Positions 17,331 through 25,656 of a stretch of 64,000 bases of DNA are shown here, in pieces. The notes under the pieces are model-generated. The model ran no database searches. It had not been told where the DNA came from and was given only the letters and a program-made list of their open reading frames with translations. Position numbers and translations under genes: made by a program. Every line of letters begins with the position of its first letter. Positions within the stretch are counted from its first letter, which is position 1. This DNA comes from Perlabentimonas sp034003245 (GTDB lineage: Bacteria; Bacteroidota; Bacteroidia; Bacteroidales; Tenuifilaceae): positions 51,842 to 115,841 of the forward strand of contig JAVEYY010000011.1 in the NCBI GenBank assembly GCA_034003245.1, given 5' to 3'.

Positions 17331-18551
17331 TTACTTATAGATTAAGGTTGATAAACTGTTTGGAGCCAGCACTTCGTTTGCTATACGCATTAACTCGTCG
17401 GCAGTAATGCCCTCAATTTTTGAATTCACTACATCAAATCCCTCAAGGGAATTGTAGCAAAGGTAGCTGCGCGCCACGTTAAGCATCAGAGATTCGCTAT
17501 TCTCGGCGGCTATGGCAAGTTGACCTATAAGCTGACGTTTGGCCTTGGCTAGCTGCTGAACACCCAACTTTTTCTCGCGTAAAATCGCCAACTCTTGATG
17601 GACAATTTCGAGTGACTTGTCGAAATTCACCTTATCGCTTCCAAAGTAGATGTTGAAAACTCCAGTATCGGTGTAGGGTGTGTACGACGACTCTACATTA
17701 TAAGCATATCCACTCCGCTCGCGAAGCGAAAGATTTAGCCGTGAGTTTTGACCTGGCCCTCCGAGAACATTATTGAGCAAATACATCCCAACCCTACTGG
17801 GATGGTGAAGATGATAGGCTCTACACCCTACAATACAATGTTGCTGGTACGTTTTTTTTCGAATCTCCTTAACAAGAGGCTGACTAGGCTGCAAAGCCAG
17901 CCTCTGTGCTGTACGAGGATTAGGTGAAAGCGACCCAAAATAACGCTCGGCCAACTTAAGAACTCTTGAGAATGGAATATTTCCAATGGAACAAAAAACC
18001 ATCTGATCGGTATTGTAGTTCCGCTCAATAAATCTAAAAATATCAGCACGCGAAAATCGTTTTAGGGTTTTCCGTGTACCCAGAATATTTCGACCAAAAG
18101 GATGATTGGGGTAAAGCAGCTCCTCAAAGTCGTCGAAAATCAGCTCCGAAGGAGAATCCTTGTATGAGTTAATCTCGTCCAGAATCACATCTTTCTCCTT
18201 TACTAGTTCACGTTCTGGAAAGGTTGACCTGAAAAGGATATCAAAAAGCAACTCAACCGCCCTATGATAATCGTCCTTAAGAAATGTGGCATGAATAACC
18301 GTTTCCTCTTTTGTTGTATATGCATTCAGCTCGCCGCCAACATCCTCTAATCGGCTCATTATGTGAAAGGATTTGCGCCTTTTGGTTCCCTTAAACAGCA
18401 CATGCTCTATAAAATGGGCCAAACCGTGTTCGTGTTCCTGCTCGTCGCGAGTTCCAGCATTAATCATCATGGCACAATACGCTACCGGCGAGTCGGTTCG
18501 GCTATGTACCACACGAATTCCGTTCTGCAAGAGGTGATTCTCAAATACCAT
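17331..18551 (-). CDS. M16-family zinc peptidase (processing-peptidase-like)
   Basis: The 406-residue protein has the inverted zinc motif H46-FI-E49-H50 and the third ligand E126 in LDEINSY, exactly 76 residues after the second His, so the catalytic site is intact. A second, inactive-type M16 half fills residues 170-400. There is no signal peptide, so it is probably cytoplasmic. It is the first gene of a two-gene unit with the O-methyltransferase. Confidence 0.92.
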   Translation of the reverse strand: MVFENHLLQNGIRVVHSRTDSPVAYCAMMINAGTRDEQEHEHGLAHFIEHVLFKGTKRRKSFHIMSRLEDVGGELNAYTTKEETVIHATFLKDDYHRAVELLFDILFRSTFPERELVKEKDVILDEINSYKDSPSELIFDDFEELLYPNHPFGRNILGTRKTLKRFSRADIFRFIERNYNTDQMVFCSIGNIPFSRVLKLAERYFGSLSPNPRTAQRLALQPSQPLVKEIRKKTYQQHCIVGCRAYHLHHPSRVGMYLLNNVLGGPGQNSRLNLSLRERSGYAYNVESSYTPYTDTGVFNIYFGSDKVNFDKSLEIVHQELAILREKKLGVQQLAKAKRQLIGQLAIAAENSESLMLNVARSYLCYNSLEGFDVVNSKIEGITADELMRIANEVLAPNSLSTLIYK

Positions 18552-18820
18552 TTATTAAAAATTAATCTGCAAACGTAGTGATTTAGATGCATACACCAAA
18601 ATAGAGTATGATAAGTTAAATCATCGATTGAATAATGGATAATAAAATCCGAAGTTAAGACTGAAACCAAGAATCAGCATATTTATCATACACGAAAGAA
18701 CAACTATAGTTTTTGAGGGAAACACTAACTAGAATTCGTCTAAATAAGATGATTTTAAAAATAGAGAATCCTGACAATCAATCAAGAAAAATATTCGCTA
18801 AAATAAAATCCAGATCAGTA
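18552..18820. other. AT-rich intergenic region without a recognisable gene
   Basis: I see no credible ORF or strong hairpin between the M16 gene start and the tRNA-Phe promoter. Confidence 0.5.
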
Positions 18821-18851
18821 TTTGGAGATAAAAGAAAAATATTTACTTTTG
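18821..18851 (+). promoter_or_regulatory. Promoter of tRNA-Phe (TTTG-N19-TACTTTTG)
   Basis: TTTG at 18821-18824 and TACTTTTG at 18844-18851 are exactly 19 bp apart; the tRNA begins 15 bp later. Confidence 0.8.
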
Positions 18852-18866
18852 CAACCGCAAAACGCT

Positions 18867-18939
<73 letters not shown>

Positions 18940-18942
18940 CCC

Positions 18943-18972
18943 AAAACCCCAACCCTAATCGGTTGGGGTTTT
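18943..18972 (+). terminator. Intrinsic terminator after tRNA-Phe
   Basis: A 12-bp perfect stem AAAACCCCAACC / GGTTGGGGTTTT with a 6-nt loop follows the tRNA by 3 bp. Confidence 0.85.
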
Positions 18973-19183
18973 CTGTTTTAGAGATAAAACCTAAAATTTA
19001 TCGACATTACATTTCAAAAACACTATGTTTTGGCAACAAAAAAATATTTACAGATATTTGTCTGTGCTCTTAATAAAGTTTTTGTAGTTTTAACGGCGTT
19101 AAAGTTGTAGAGCTTAATACTGTAGAATAGCAAAACACTTAGCACTTACACACAATACTGACAAACAGGTAATTAAAGTAAAT

Positions 19184-19522
19184 ATGAAATTAACCAAATC
19201 GTTTTTAGCAGTTTTATTAATACTAATTGCAACCGCTTGCGGTGTGCAAAGAGTTCCTGTAGGTAACTACGAAAATGTTGATTGCAAGCCAAAAACACTT
19301 ACCAAGGGCAAGGATTTATCGTTATTCTGGGAATTGGTTCCTATCCGTAAAGTTGAAAAAACGATTAAAATCACTGATTACGAGAAAGTTGTTAAACGAG
19401 ATATTTTCGACAATATTATCTTTTACGGAACCGCTGGAATTTTCTCATTCAAATCGGTAAGGATTAGAGTGAAGGATTGCGAGGAGCAACAGAATAGCCC
19501 GCAAGATAATACAAGCAAGTAG
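19184..19522 (+). CDS. Small lipoprotein of unknown function
   Basis: The 112-residue protein has a lipoprotein signal with the acylated cysteine at C19 (IATAC). The mature part starts GVQRVPVGNYENVD and includes 'LSLFWELVPIRKVE' and 'YGTAGIFSFKSVRIRV'. The latter half may touch the membrane. I know of similar unnamed Bacteroidota lipoproteins but no function. It is a single-gene unit with its own strong terminator. Confidence 0.75.
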   Translation: MKLTKSFLAVLLILIATACGVQRVPVGNYENVDCKPKTLTKGKDLSLFWELVPIRKVEKTIKITDYEKVVKRDIFDNIIFYGTAGIFSFKSVRIRVKDCEEQQNSPQDNTSK

Positions 19523-19539
19523 TTTGATTTCAAAACTCA

Positions 19540-19587
19540 AAAAGTTGCTCTCTAGTCTTCGATTAGACTAGAGAGCAACTTTTTTTA
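19540..19587 (+). terminator. Long intrinsic terminator
   Basis: A 19-bp perfect stem (AAAAGTTGCTCTCTAGTCT and its complement) with a 6-nt loop and a T-tract lies 18 bp after the lipoprotein stop. Confidence 0.88.
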
Positions 19588-19677
19588 TTACATCAGTTGT
19601 TGTGTAAAACAAGTGGCTTAAAAGCATAAAAAGATTTGGAATAAAAAACTTAACTTTGCAGCAATTTACAACGAAAT

Positions 19678-20763
19678 ATGAGCGATAATACCATACTAGT
19701 TAAGCTTGAAGGGCTTAGACAAAAATTTGAGGAAATTGGCCAGCAGATAACCGACCCTGCAGTAATGGCCGATATGAAGAGATATGTTAGCCTAAACAAG
19801 GAGTACCGCGAACTTGAGCCCCTTGTTGAGGCATACGAAAAGTTCAAGAATATACTTAGCAATATCACATCATCGAGGGCCATGCTTGCCACAGAGAAAG
19901 ACGAAGAGATGCGAGAGATGGCCAAGATGGAGCTTGAATCCCTTGAGCAGGAGCAGGAAAGTCTGGAAACTGAAATAAAACTTCTTCTCGTTCCTGCCGA
20001 TCCTCAGGACAGCAAAAACGCAGTACTTGAGATTAGAGCCGGAACTGGCGGTGATGAGGCCAGCATCTTTGCCGGCGATCTATACAGAATGTACACTAAG
20101 TTCATTGAGCGGAAGGGGTGGAAATACGAGGTCACCAACTTTTCCGAGGGAACCGTTGGCGGGTACAAAGAAGTTGTGCTTAACGTAAAAGGAAACGGAG
20201 TATACGGCATCCTTAAGTACGAATCGGGCGTACATCGTGTACAGCGAGTTCCACAAACCGAAACTCAGGGTCGCGTTCACACCTCGGCAGCAACGGTTGC
20301 GGTTCTGCCCGAGGCCGAGGAGTTTGACATAGATCTGAGAACTGAGGATATTCGTAAGGATACATTCTGCGCATCGGGCCCCGGAGGACAAAGTGTAAAC
20401 ACCACCTACTCCGCCATCAGGCTTACTCACATTCCCTCGGGAATCGTGGTGCAGTGTCAGGATCAAAAATCGCAGCTAAAGAACTACGACAAAGCCCTTG
20501 CCGAGCTTAGGACACGACTTTACAACCTGGAGTATCAAAAGTATCTCGACGAGATTTCATCGAAACGCAAAACCATGGTTTCCACTGGCGATCGATCAGC
20601 CAAAATCAGAACCTACAACTACCCGCAGGGTAGAGTTACCGACCATAGAATTAACCTTACGTTATATAACCTATCGGCAATAATCGACGGCGAAGTAGAT
20701 GAGATTATTGAGAAACTGCAGATGGCCGAAAATGCCGAAAGATTAAAGATGAGCGAGTTGTAG
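19678..20763 (+). CDS. prfA: Peptide chain release factor 1
   Basis: The protein releases finished peptides at UAA/UAG codons. The peptidyl-hydrolysis motif GGQ is at 236-238 and the stop-codon-reading P-x-T motif is P192-Q193-T194, which marks RF1 rather than RF2 (SPF). The length of 361 is normal. A -7-like TAACTTTG lies at 19652-19659, 18 bp before the ATG. Confidence 0.97.
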   Translation: MSDNTILVKLEGLRQKFEEIGQQITDPAVMADMKRYVSLNKEYRELEPLVEAYEKFKNILSNITSSRAMLATEKDEEMREMAKMELESLEQEQESLETEIKLLLVPADPQDSKNAVLEIRAGTGGDEASIFAGDLYRMYTKFIERKGWKYEVTNFSEGTVGGYKEVVLNVKGNGVYGILKYESGVHRVQRVPQTETQGRVHTSAATVAVLPEAEEFDIDLRTEDIRKDTFCASGPGGQSVNTTYSAIRLTHIPSGIVVQCQDQKSQLKNYDKALAELRTRLYNLEYQKYLDEISSKRKTMVSTGDRSAKIRTYNYPQGRVTDHRINLTLYNLSAIIDGEVDEIIEKLQMAENAERLKMSEL

Positions 20764-20817
20764 CTTTAGTGACGGTGACTATAGTGACGGGTGACTTAAG
20801 TGATGGGTAACGGGGGT
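20764..20817. repeat. Short degenerate GTGAC/GGGTAAC word repeat
   Basis: The gap between prfA and pyrF starts, one base after the stop codon, with five close variants of a 7-8 bp word (TAGTGACG, GTGACTA, GGTGACT, AAGTGAT, GGGTAAC). It resembles the longer 7-bp arrays at 53.3 and 54.2 kb in word and length and is probably the same class of repeat. Confidence 0.5.
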
Positions 20818-20854
20818 CAGTATCGATCTAGCAAATAGTAAAATCATTCCGAAT

Positions 20855-21688
20855 ATGAATGCATCGCAACTTTTTGAACAGATTCGCAAGAAACGCAGTT
20901 TTCTTTGCGTTGGACTTGATACCGACCTAAATAGGATTCCCGAATTTCTTCTATCGAAGGAAGACCCCATCTTTGAGTTTAACCGGGCCATAATTGATGC
21001 CACTGCCGATTACACCGTTGCGTACAAGCCAAACCTAGCCTTTTACGAGCTGCATGGAGCATCGGGCTGGAACAGCCTGCAAAAAACGGTAAAGTATATT
21101 CGAACCAAGTATCCCGATATTTTCACAATTGCAGATGCCAAGCGAGGCGACATTGCCAATACCTCGAGGATGTACGCCCGCACGTTTTTTCATCATCTCG
21201 ATTTTCACTCCATCACCCTGTCGCCATACATGGGGCACAACACCGCTGAGCCTTTTCTGGCATTCGACGGAAAATGGGTAATTCTGCTAGCTCTCACTTC
21301 GAATCAGAGCTTCGATGATTTTCAGCTTATGGAAAATGCCAAGACTGGCAAAAAGCTCTACGAGGAGGTAATTGCCAAATCGATCCACTGGGGCGATGAG
21401 AATAACATGATGTACGTAGTTGGCGCTACACGTGCCGAAATGCTGGGTAGCATCCGCAAAATAATCCCCGATCATTTTCTACTGGTGCCTGGTGTAGGCG
21501 AACAAGGCGGAAGCCTGGCCGATGTTGCCAAATATGGACTAAACAAACAGTGTGGACTGCTTGTAAACTCGGCAAGGGGCATTCTCTACTCCGACCAATC
21601 GATGAGGTTTGCCGGTGCCGCCCGCACTAAGGCTATGCTGCTGCAAAAGGAGATGGAATCGCTGCTCGCAAACGCGGGATTAGTTTAG
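20855..21688 (+). CDS. pyrF: Orotidine 5'-phosphate decarboxylase
   Basis: The enzyme makes UMP from OMP in pyrimidine synthesis. The catalytic D94-A-K96-R-G-D99 array is present, as are the early substrate-binding GLDTDL and AYKPN segments. The 277-residue length and the ADAKRGDI context mark the longer (type 2) form common in Bacteroidota. It follows prfA by 91 bp, across the short repeat. Confidence 0.95.
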   Translation: MNASQLFEQIRKKRSFLCVGLDTDLNRIPEFLLSKEDPIFEFNRAIIDATADYTVAYKPNLAFYELHGASGWNSLQKTVKYIRTKYPDIFTIADAKRGDIANTSRMYARTFFHHLDFHSITLSPYMGHNTAEPFLAFDGKWVILLALTSNQSFDDFQLMENAKTGKKLYEEVIAKSIHWGDENNMMYVVGATRAEMLGSIRKIIPDHFLLVPGVGEQGGSLADVAKYGLNKQCGLLVNSARGILYSDQSMRFAGAARTKAMLLQKEMESLLANAGLV

Positions 21689-21879
21689 CCTTTTTTGTGT
21701 TTTTATCAATTAGTTCGCTGGCAAAGGACAAGTCAGCCTATATCAATTGATAAGAAGTTGATATTTAAGCAACTCGACCTCGAAAAATTTCAAGTTAAGC
21801 ATAATAGGTGTCGAAATGATACTGTAAGAAGTACCCTTCTTTGTTTGGTATTGCATACTCAAAATCAATACTTTTTGCC

Positions 21880-22875
21880 ATGAAAAACTTAATTCTTATA
21901 AACTTAACACTTTTATCTTTTACCTTTGGATGTGTTAAGCAAAACGTTAATCAGGAAATATTCCCGGAGATATTAACGGATACACCACAAGTTCTCGCAC
22001 CCAATTTCCTGTCGACCCATATGGCAGAGCGCGACGCATCTTTATCGCCAAAGGGTAATGAGTTTTACTATACAATCACTAGCTACACACAACCTGTTAT
22101 CGTTTTCACCAAGAAATTACCCAAAGGATGGACTAAGCCTGAAGTTGCACCATTTTCGGGGGTTTATTCAGACCTCGAACCGCATTTCTCCCCCGATGGG
22201 CAAAGGATGTACTTTGCCTCAAACAGGCCTTTGACCGATGGTGGTGAACCCAAAGATTTTGACATTTGGTACGTTGATCGGATTGAGAACGAATGGTCCA
22301 AACCTGTTAATATTGGTAGCCCAATTAATACGGAAGCCAACGAATTTTACCCCTCAATTACAAATAGCGGTACACTATACTGGTGTGCAATACGTAATGA
22401 CAGCATTGGGCTGGGAGGAGAAGACATTTACTATTCAACTCTGGAAAACGGTAACTACAAATCGGTGACGGCACTTCCCGATTCAGTGAATACAACCAGA
22501 GATGAGTACAACGCTTATGTTGCAAGAGATGAAAGTTACATCATTTTTACCTCATCGGGCTGGGGAAAAGGTTATGGGAGGGGCGATTTATGGATCAGCT
22601 TTAAGCGCACAGATGGGCTTTGGACTAAAGCAAAAAATATAGGTAGTAATTTGAATTCCTCGGGCTTTGAGTACTGCCCATTTGTATCGGACTGTGGTAA
22701 GCACCTCTTCTACACTAGCGACAAACCTGCAAATACTGATTTCACAATACCTATCAACTACGAGAACATTAAGGATTTCTCACTTAGATATGGGAATAAA
22801 GCTAGCGATATTTATGTAGTAGATGCGAAAATAATCGATGATCTGAAAAAGGAATCACTGAGGAGCTCGAAATAA
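21880..22875 (+). CDS. TolB/PD40-like beta-propeller lipoprotein
   Basis: The frame is open from a TTG at 21841, but the ATG at 21880 gives a proper lipoprotein signal with C18 (SFTFGC), so I use it (331 residues). The mature part has repeated PD40 propeller blades ('LEPHFSPDGQRMYFASNRP', 'DEYNAYVARDESYIIFTSSG', 'EYCPFVSDCGKHLFYTSDKP') spaced about 45-65 residues apart. Such proteins usually act as periplasmic binding scaffolds. Function here is unknown and there is no operon partner. Confidence 0.85.
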   Translation: MKNLILINLTLLSFTFGCVKQNVNQEIFPEILTDTPQVLAPNFLSTHMAERDASLSPKGNEFYYTITSYTQPVIVFTKKLPKGWTKPEVAPFSGVYSDLEPHFSPDGQRMYFASNRPLTDGGEPKDFDIWYVDRIENEWSKPVNIGSPINTEANEFYPSITNSGTLYWCAIRNDSIGLGGEDIYYSTLENGNYKSVTALPDSVNTTRDEYNAYVARDESYIIFTSSGWGKGYGRGDLWISFKRTDGLWTKAKNIGSNLNSSGFEYCPFVSDCGKHLFYTSDKPANTDFTIPINYENIKDFSLRYGNKASDIYVVDAKIIDDLKKESLRSSK

Positions 22876-23033
22876 AATGTTCACAGCGATGAGAGTATCA
22901 TATGATGTTTCAAAACCCTTATCGGCTCTTTCATAAACCTAATTACGCGTAACTTTTTGAATCAAGACAACTTACAACACCAAAAAAAATGAACATAGTG
23001 CTTTCCAACCAACAAGCAACTAAACATTTACAC

Positions 23034-23065
23034 AGAAAAAGCTCACGTTGAAGTGAACTTTTTCT
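23034..23065. terminator. Candidate bidirectional terminator
   Basis: AGAAAAAGcTCAC and GTGAaCTTTTTCT form a 13-bp stem with one mismatch, in the gap between the convergent lipoprotein and MATE genes. The rest of this 247-bp gap shows nothing. Confidence 0.6.
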
Positions 23066-23122
23066 CTTAAGATAAGGTTAAGTGCCGAAAATGGATTCGA
23101 ATAGACCTTGCATTGTTGTTTG

Positions 23123-24544
23123 CTAAACCACATTAAACTTCCATTTCCCCCGTCGGAAAACAAGAAGAGCCAATAGGGTCATAAGCGATTCGGCAACAAC
23201 TATGGAATAGTAAACCCCTTTCTCCTGATACCCTAAAACAATGGCGAGATAGTAAGCGAGGGGAATCTCTATTGCCCAAAAACAGATAAGATTTATTACC
23301 ATTGGCGAAAGAGTATCGCCCGATCCATTGAGCGAGTGAACCATCACCATTCCAAATCCATAGGCAACAAACCCAATACTCATTATACGCAAACACTCAG
23401 CTCCTTTCACAACCACCTCGGGATCGCCAGTTAGGAAACTAACAATAGGTTCCGCCCACAGAACGAGCATTAGTCCGATTACTCCCATAAAAGCTGCATT
23501 AACTAGGCCGGATACCCATGCCGATTTTTCGGCTTTTTGTGGATTTCCAGCGCCAAGGTTTTGCCCAACCAGTGTAGCCGCAGCATTGCTTATACCTGCT
23601 GCCGGGAGTAGGGAAAATATCATAATCCTTACACCAACTGTATATCCAGCTATGGATAAGCTGCCAAAGGTGGAAATAATTCGCACAAGCCCAATCCAGC
23701 TAAGTTGGGCAATAACCAGCTGCAAAATACCAGAGTACGATAACTTTAAGAAAGCAGCAATCTGCGTAAAATCGGGCAACAGGGCCGATAGTTTTATCCG
23801 AATAGCACTCTTCCCAAAGAATAGGATGTAAAGTTGGTACAGTACAGCAGACCCACGACCAATATTGGTTGCTATGGCGGCTCCCTCAACTCCAAGTGCA
23901 GGGAATGGGCCATAACCAAAAATCAGCATGGGATCGAGTACTATGTTAATTATATTGGCAGCCCAAAGCACCCGCATGGCAATTGCAGCATTACCAGCGC
24001 CGCGGAAAATTCCGTTCAATACAAAAAGCAGCATTATGGTTCCATTACCTGCCAACATCCATTGAGTGTAACCATAGTATTTATCTACTATTTCGGCATC
24101 GGCACCCATTAGCCGTAGCAAATCCTTGCTGAAAGCAAATCCTACTAACGATATTATTACAACTGATAGAAGAACAACGATCATTGCTTGGGCTGCGGCT
24201 GCACTGGCTCCACGAGGATCCTTTTCGCCTATTCTACGCGAAACTATGGCAGTGGCAGATATGGCAAAGCCAATCCCAAAGGCGTATACCATGGTGAGCA
24301 TCGATTCGGTGAGCCCAACAATTGAAACCGCCTCGGCCCCAAGCTTGGACACAAAGTAAATATCGCAAATGGTGAAAATTGACTCCATTAGCATCTCCAG
24401 CACCATGGGGATTGAGAGCAGTATAAGCGCTTTGCGCATGCTCAGCGAGGTGTAATCGACCTCGGCGCCAGCAATGGAATCCTTAATCTCGGAAAGTATC
24501 TCTTTAATTCTATTGAATTGATATATAAATTTATTACGGTTCAT
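23123..24544 (-). CDS. MATE-family efflux transporter
   Basis: The 473-residue membrane protein has 12 predicted helices in two similar halves, with MATE signatures 'IPMVLEMLMESIFTICDIYFVSKLG', 'NGIFRGAGNAAIAMRV' near the end of the first half and 'LVGQNLGAGNPQKAEKSA' in the second half. The family exports drugs or metabolites using Na+ or H+ gradients. The first 30 residues are a charged cytoplasmic extension. The start overlaps a 39-codon ORF by 11 bp and is preceded by a long structured leader, so expression is probably controlled after initiation. Confidence 0.92.
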   Translation of the reverse strand: MNRNKFIYQFNRIKEILSEIKDSIAGAEVDYTSLSMRKALILLSIPMVLEMLMESIFTICDIYFVSKLGAEAVSIVGLTESMLTMVYAFGIGFAISATAIVSRRIGEKDPRGASAAAAQAMIVVLLSVVIISLVGFAFSKDLLRLMGADAEIVDKYYGYTQWMLAGNGTIMLLFVLNGIFRGAGNAAIAMRVLWAANIINIVLDPMLIFGYGPFPALGVEGAAIATNIGRGSAVLYQLYILFFGKSAIRIKLSALLPDFTQIAAFLKLSYSGILQLVIAQLSWIGLVRIISTFGSLSIAGYTVGVRIMIFSLLPAAGISNAAATLVGQNLGAGNPQKAEKSAWVSGLVNAAFMGVIGLMLVLWAEPIVSFLTGDPEVVVKGAECLRIMSIGFVAYGFGMVMVHSLNGSGDTLSPMVINLICFWAIEIPLAYYLAIVLGYQEKGVYYSIVVAESLMTLLALLVFRRGKWKFNVV

Positions 24545-24653
24545 AAAGTTGTCGTTTTCGGTACTTGAAATGGTTTACATATTCTCTCTCATCCATCGGC
24601 AAGGCAAAGCCCACAAAGGCGCCCACACGGGTAAATACAGAAATAGTTTTCAT
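24534..24653 (-). CDS. Small ORF (39 aa), candidate leader peptide of the MATE gene
   Basis: The reading frame from ATG at 24653 to TAA at 24534 encodes a 39-residue peptide starting MKTISVFTRVGAFVGF and ending QLYEP. It has a strong GGAGG ribosome site 8 nt before the ATG, unusual in this window. It overlaps the first 11 bp of the MATE gene, which suggests translational coupling. I recognise no homologue, and there are no runs of one amino acid as in classical attenuators. It may be a real small protein, a coupling ORF, or chance. Confidence 0.5.
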   Translation of the reverse strand: MKTISVFTRVGAFVGFALPMDEREYVNHFKYRKRQLYEP

Positions 24654-24712
24654 AGGAAAATCCTCCAAAAATTAAAAGTTTAAGAAAATTGATTTTGATA
24701 ACGAAACAAGTA

Positions 24713-24795
24713 AAGTCAACGCTCGGGCGAGCGTAGTTCGTGGTTAGTAAGAGCCTGGCTTACGCCACGAGGGAAAAGACCACGGTAATTGACTT
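24713..24795 (-). ncRNA. Candidate structured RNA leader (three-way junction) of the MATE gene
   Basis: Closing stem AAGTCAA (24713-24719) pairs with TTGACTT (24789-24795). Inside are a hairpin CGCTC/GAGCG (24720-24733) and a longer hairpin with TCGTGG/CCACGA (24738-24743 with 24765-24770) and GTAAG/CTTAC (24747-24751 with 24759-24763). A second CCACG at 24780-24784 could compete for the same CGTGG, giving alternative folds. It lies between a -7-like box and the small ORF on the minus strand. It does not match the cores of riboswitches I know. Confidence 0.5.
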
Positions 24796-24822
24796 CATTG
24801 TTTGATTGATTAGATTGAGATA

Positions 24823-24830
24823 CAAAGGTA
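24823..24830 (-). promoter_or_regulatory. Candidate -7 element (TACCTTTG) for the MATE leader
   Basis: An exact TAnnTTTG on the minus strand would put the transcript start near 24815, just before the structured RNA, giving a leader of about 270 nt. I do not see a -33 box at the right spacing. Confidence 0.4.
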
Positions 24831-24903
24831 TGACATTATCCAATACGACGGCACCAATATACTCGAAATTTCTAACCTAACTAAAAAAATCTCAGATATG
24901 CTA

Positions 24904-25653
24904 TCAGCCAATATTACTAAGTAGCGATTTGATCTTCTTCCCACTTGCCTCGTACCACTCCAAATCCGAAACCTCGCCACACGAGGTTAGGCTAAGATTA
25001 GTTGATTTTCTAATCTGACTTTTAACAAGCTGTTTGCCAGAGAAATGTACCTCTCGCACACCAGTGCTTTTGATTAAATGCTGCACATTATCGGCAGTAA
25101 TTCCACCACCTGGAAGAACAACGATTTGGCCTTTGGCCTGCTTAACAAGAGCCGCAATGGTATCAATGCCCTCAAGGGCATTGGGTTTACCGCCCGAAGT
25201 AAGCACCCGATTCACACCACAGGCAATAAGGTCGTCGAGGGTATTATACAAATTTTGAGTCAAATCGAAAGCACGATGAAAAGTTACAGACATTGGGTAG
25301 GCAAATTCAACCACTTGTTTTGTAAACTCCATATCTACCAAACCCAAAGGGGTTAGGGCACCAAACACAATTCCATTAACACCGACATTTTTGCAGTAAT
25401 CTATATCGCTGAGAATGCATCTTTTTTCATCGGCATTATAGCAGAAATCGCCAATGCGAGGACGAACCATAACGTGAATTGGTATCGAAATGGATTTGCG
25501 CACGAACTCAATTGTACCAGCCGAAGGCGAAAGCCCTCCCTCGGAGTAACCCGAACAAAGCTCAACGCGATGCGCTCCTGCGTTTTGGGCAACTATTGCC
25601 GCGTTGGGCGTAAATACTGCAATCTCTACTAGAATTGATGTATCTTTTTCCAT
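24904..25653 (-). CDS. cutC: CutC family protein
   Basis: The 249-residue TIM-barrel protein shows the CutC signatures 'VELCSGYSEGGLSPS', 'HVMVRPRIGDFCY', 'GVNGIVFGALTPLG', 'VTFHRAFDL' and 'VLPGGGI'. CutC was named for copper homeostasis, but a catalytic role is unproven. The gene lies 3 bp from the phosphodiesterase-fold lipoprotein gene, so the two are one unit, placed divergently from the glycan locus. A sugar-related role is worth considering because of this placement. Confidence 0.92.
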   Translation of the reverse strand: MEKDTSILVEIAVFTPNAAIVAQNAGAHRVELCSGYSEGGLSPSAGTIEFVRKSISIPIHVMVRPRIGDFCYNADEKRCILSDIDYCKNVGVNGIVFGALTPLGLVDMEFTKQVVEFAYPMSVTFHRAFDLTQNLYNTLDDLIACGVNRVLTSGGKPNALEGIDTIAALVKQAKGQIVVLPGGGITADNVQHLIKSTGVREVHFSGKQLVKSQIRKSTNLSLTSCGEVSDLEWYEASGKKIKSLLSNIG

Positions 25654-25656
25654 AAT

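Noticed and set aside
24713..24795. Known riboswitch (guanidine/ykkC, TPP, SAM, cobalamin) or tRNA-like RNA
   Set aside because: The conserved core bases of those classes that I remember are not present and there is no anticodon or T-arm pattern, so I list it only as an unclassified structure.
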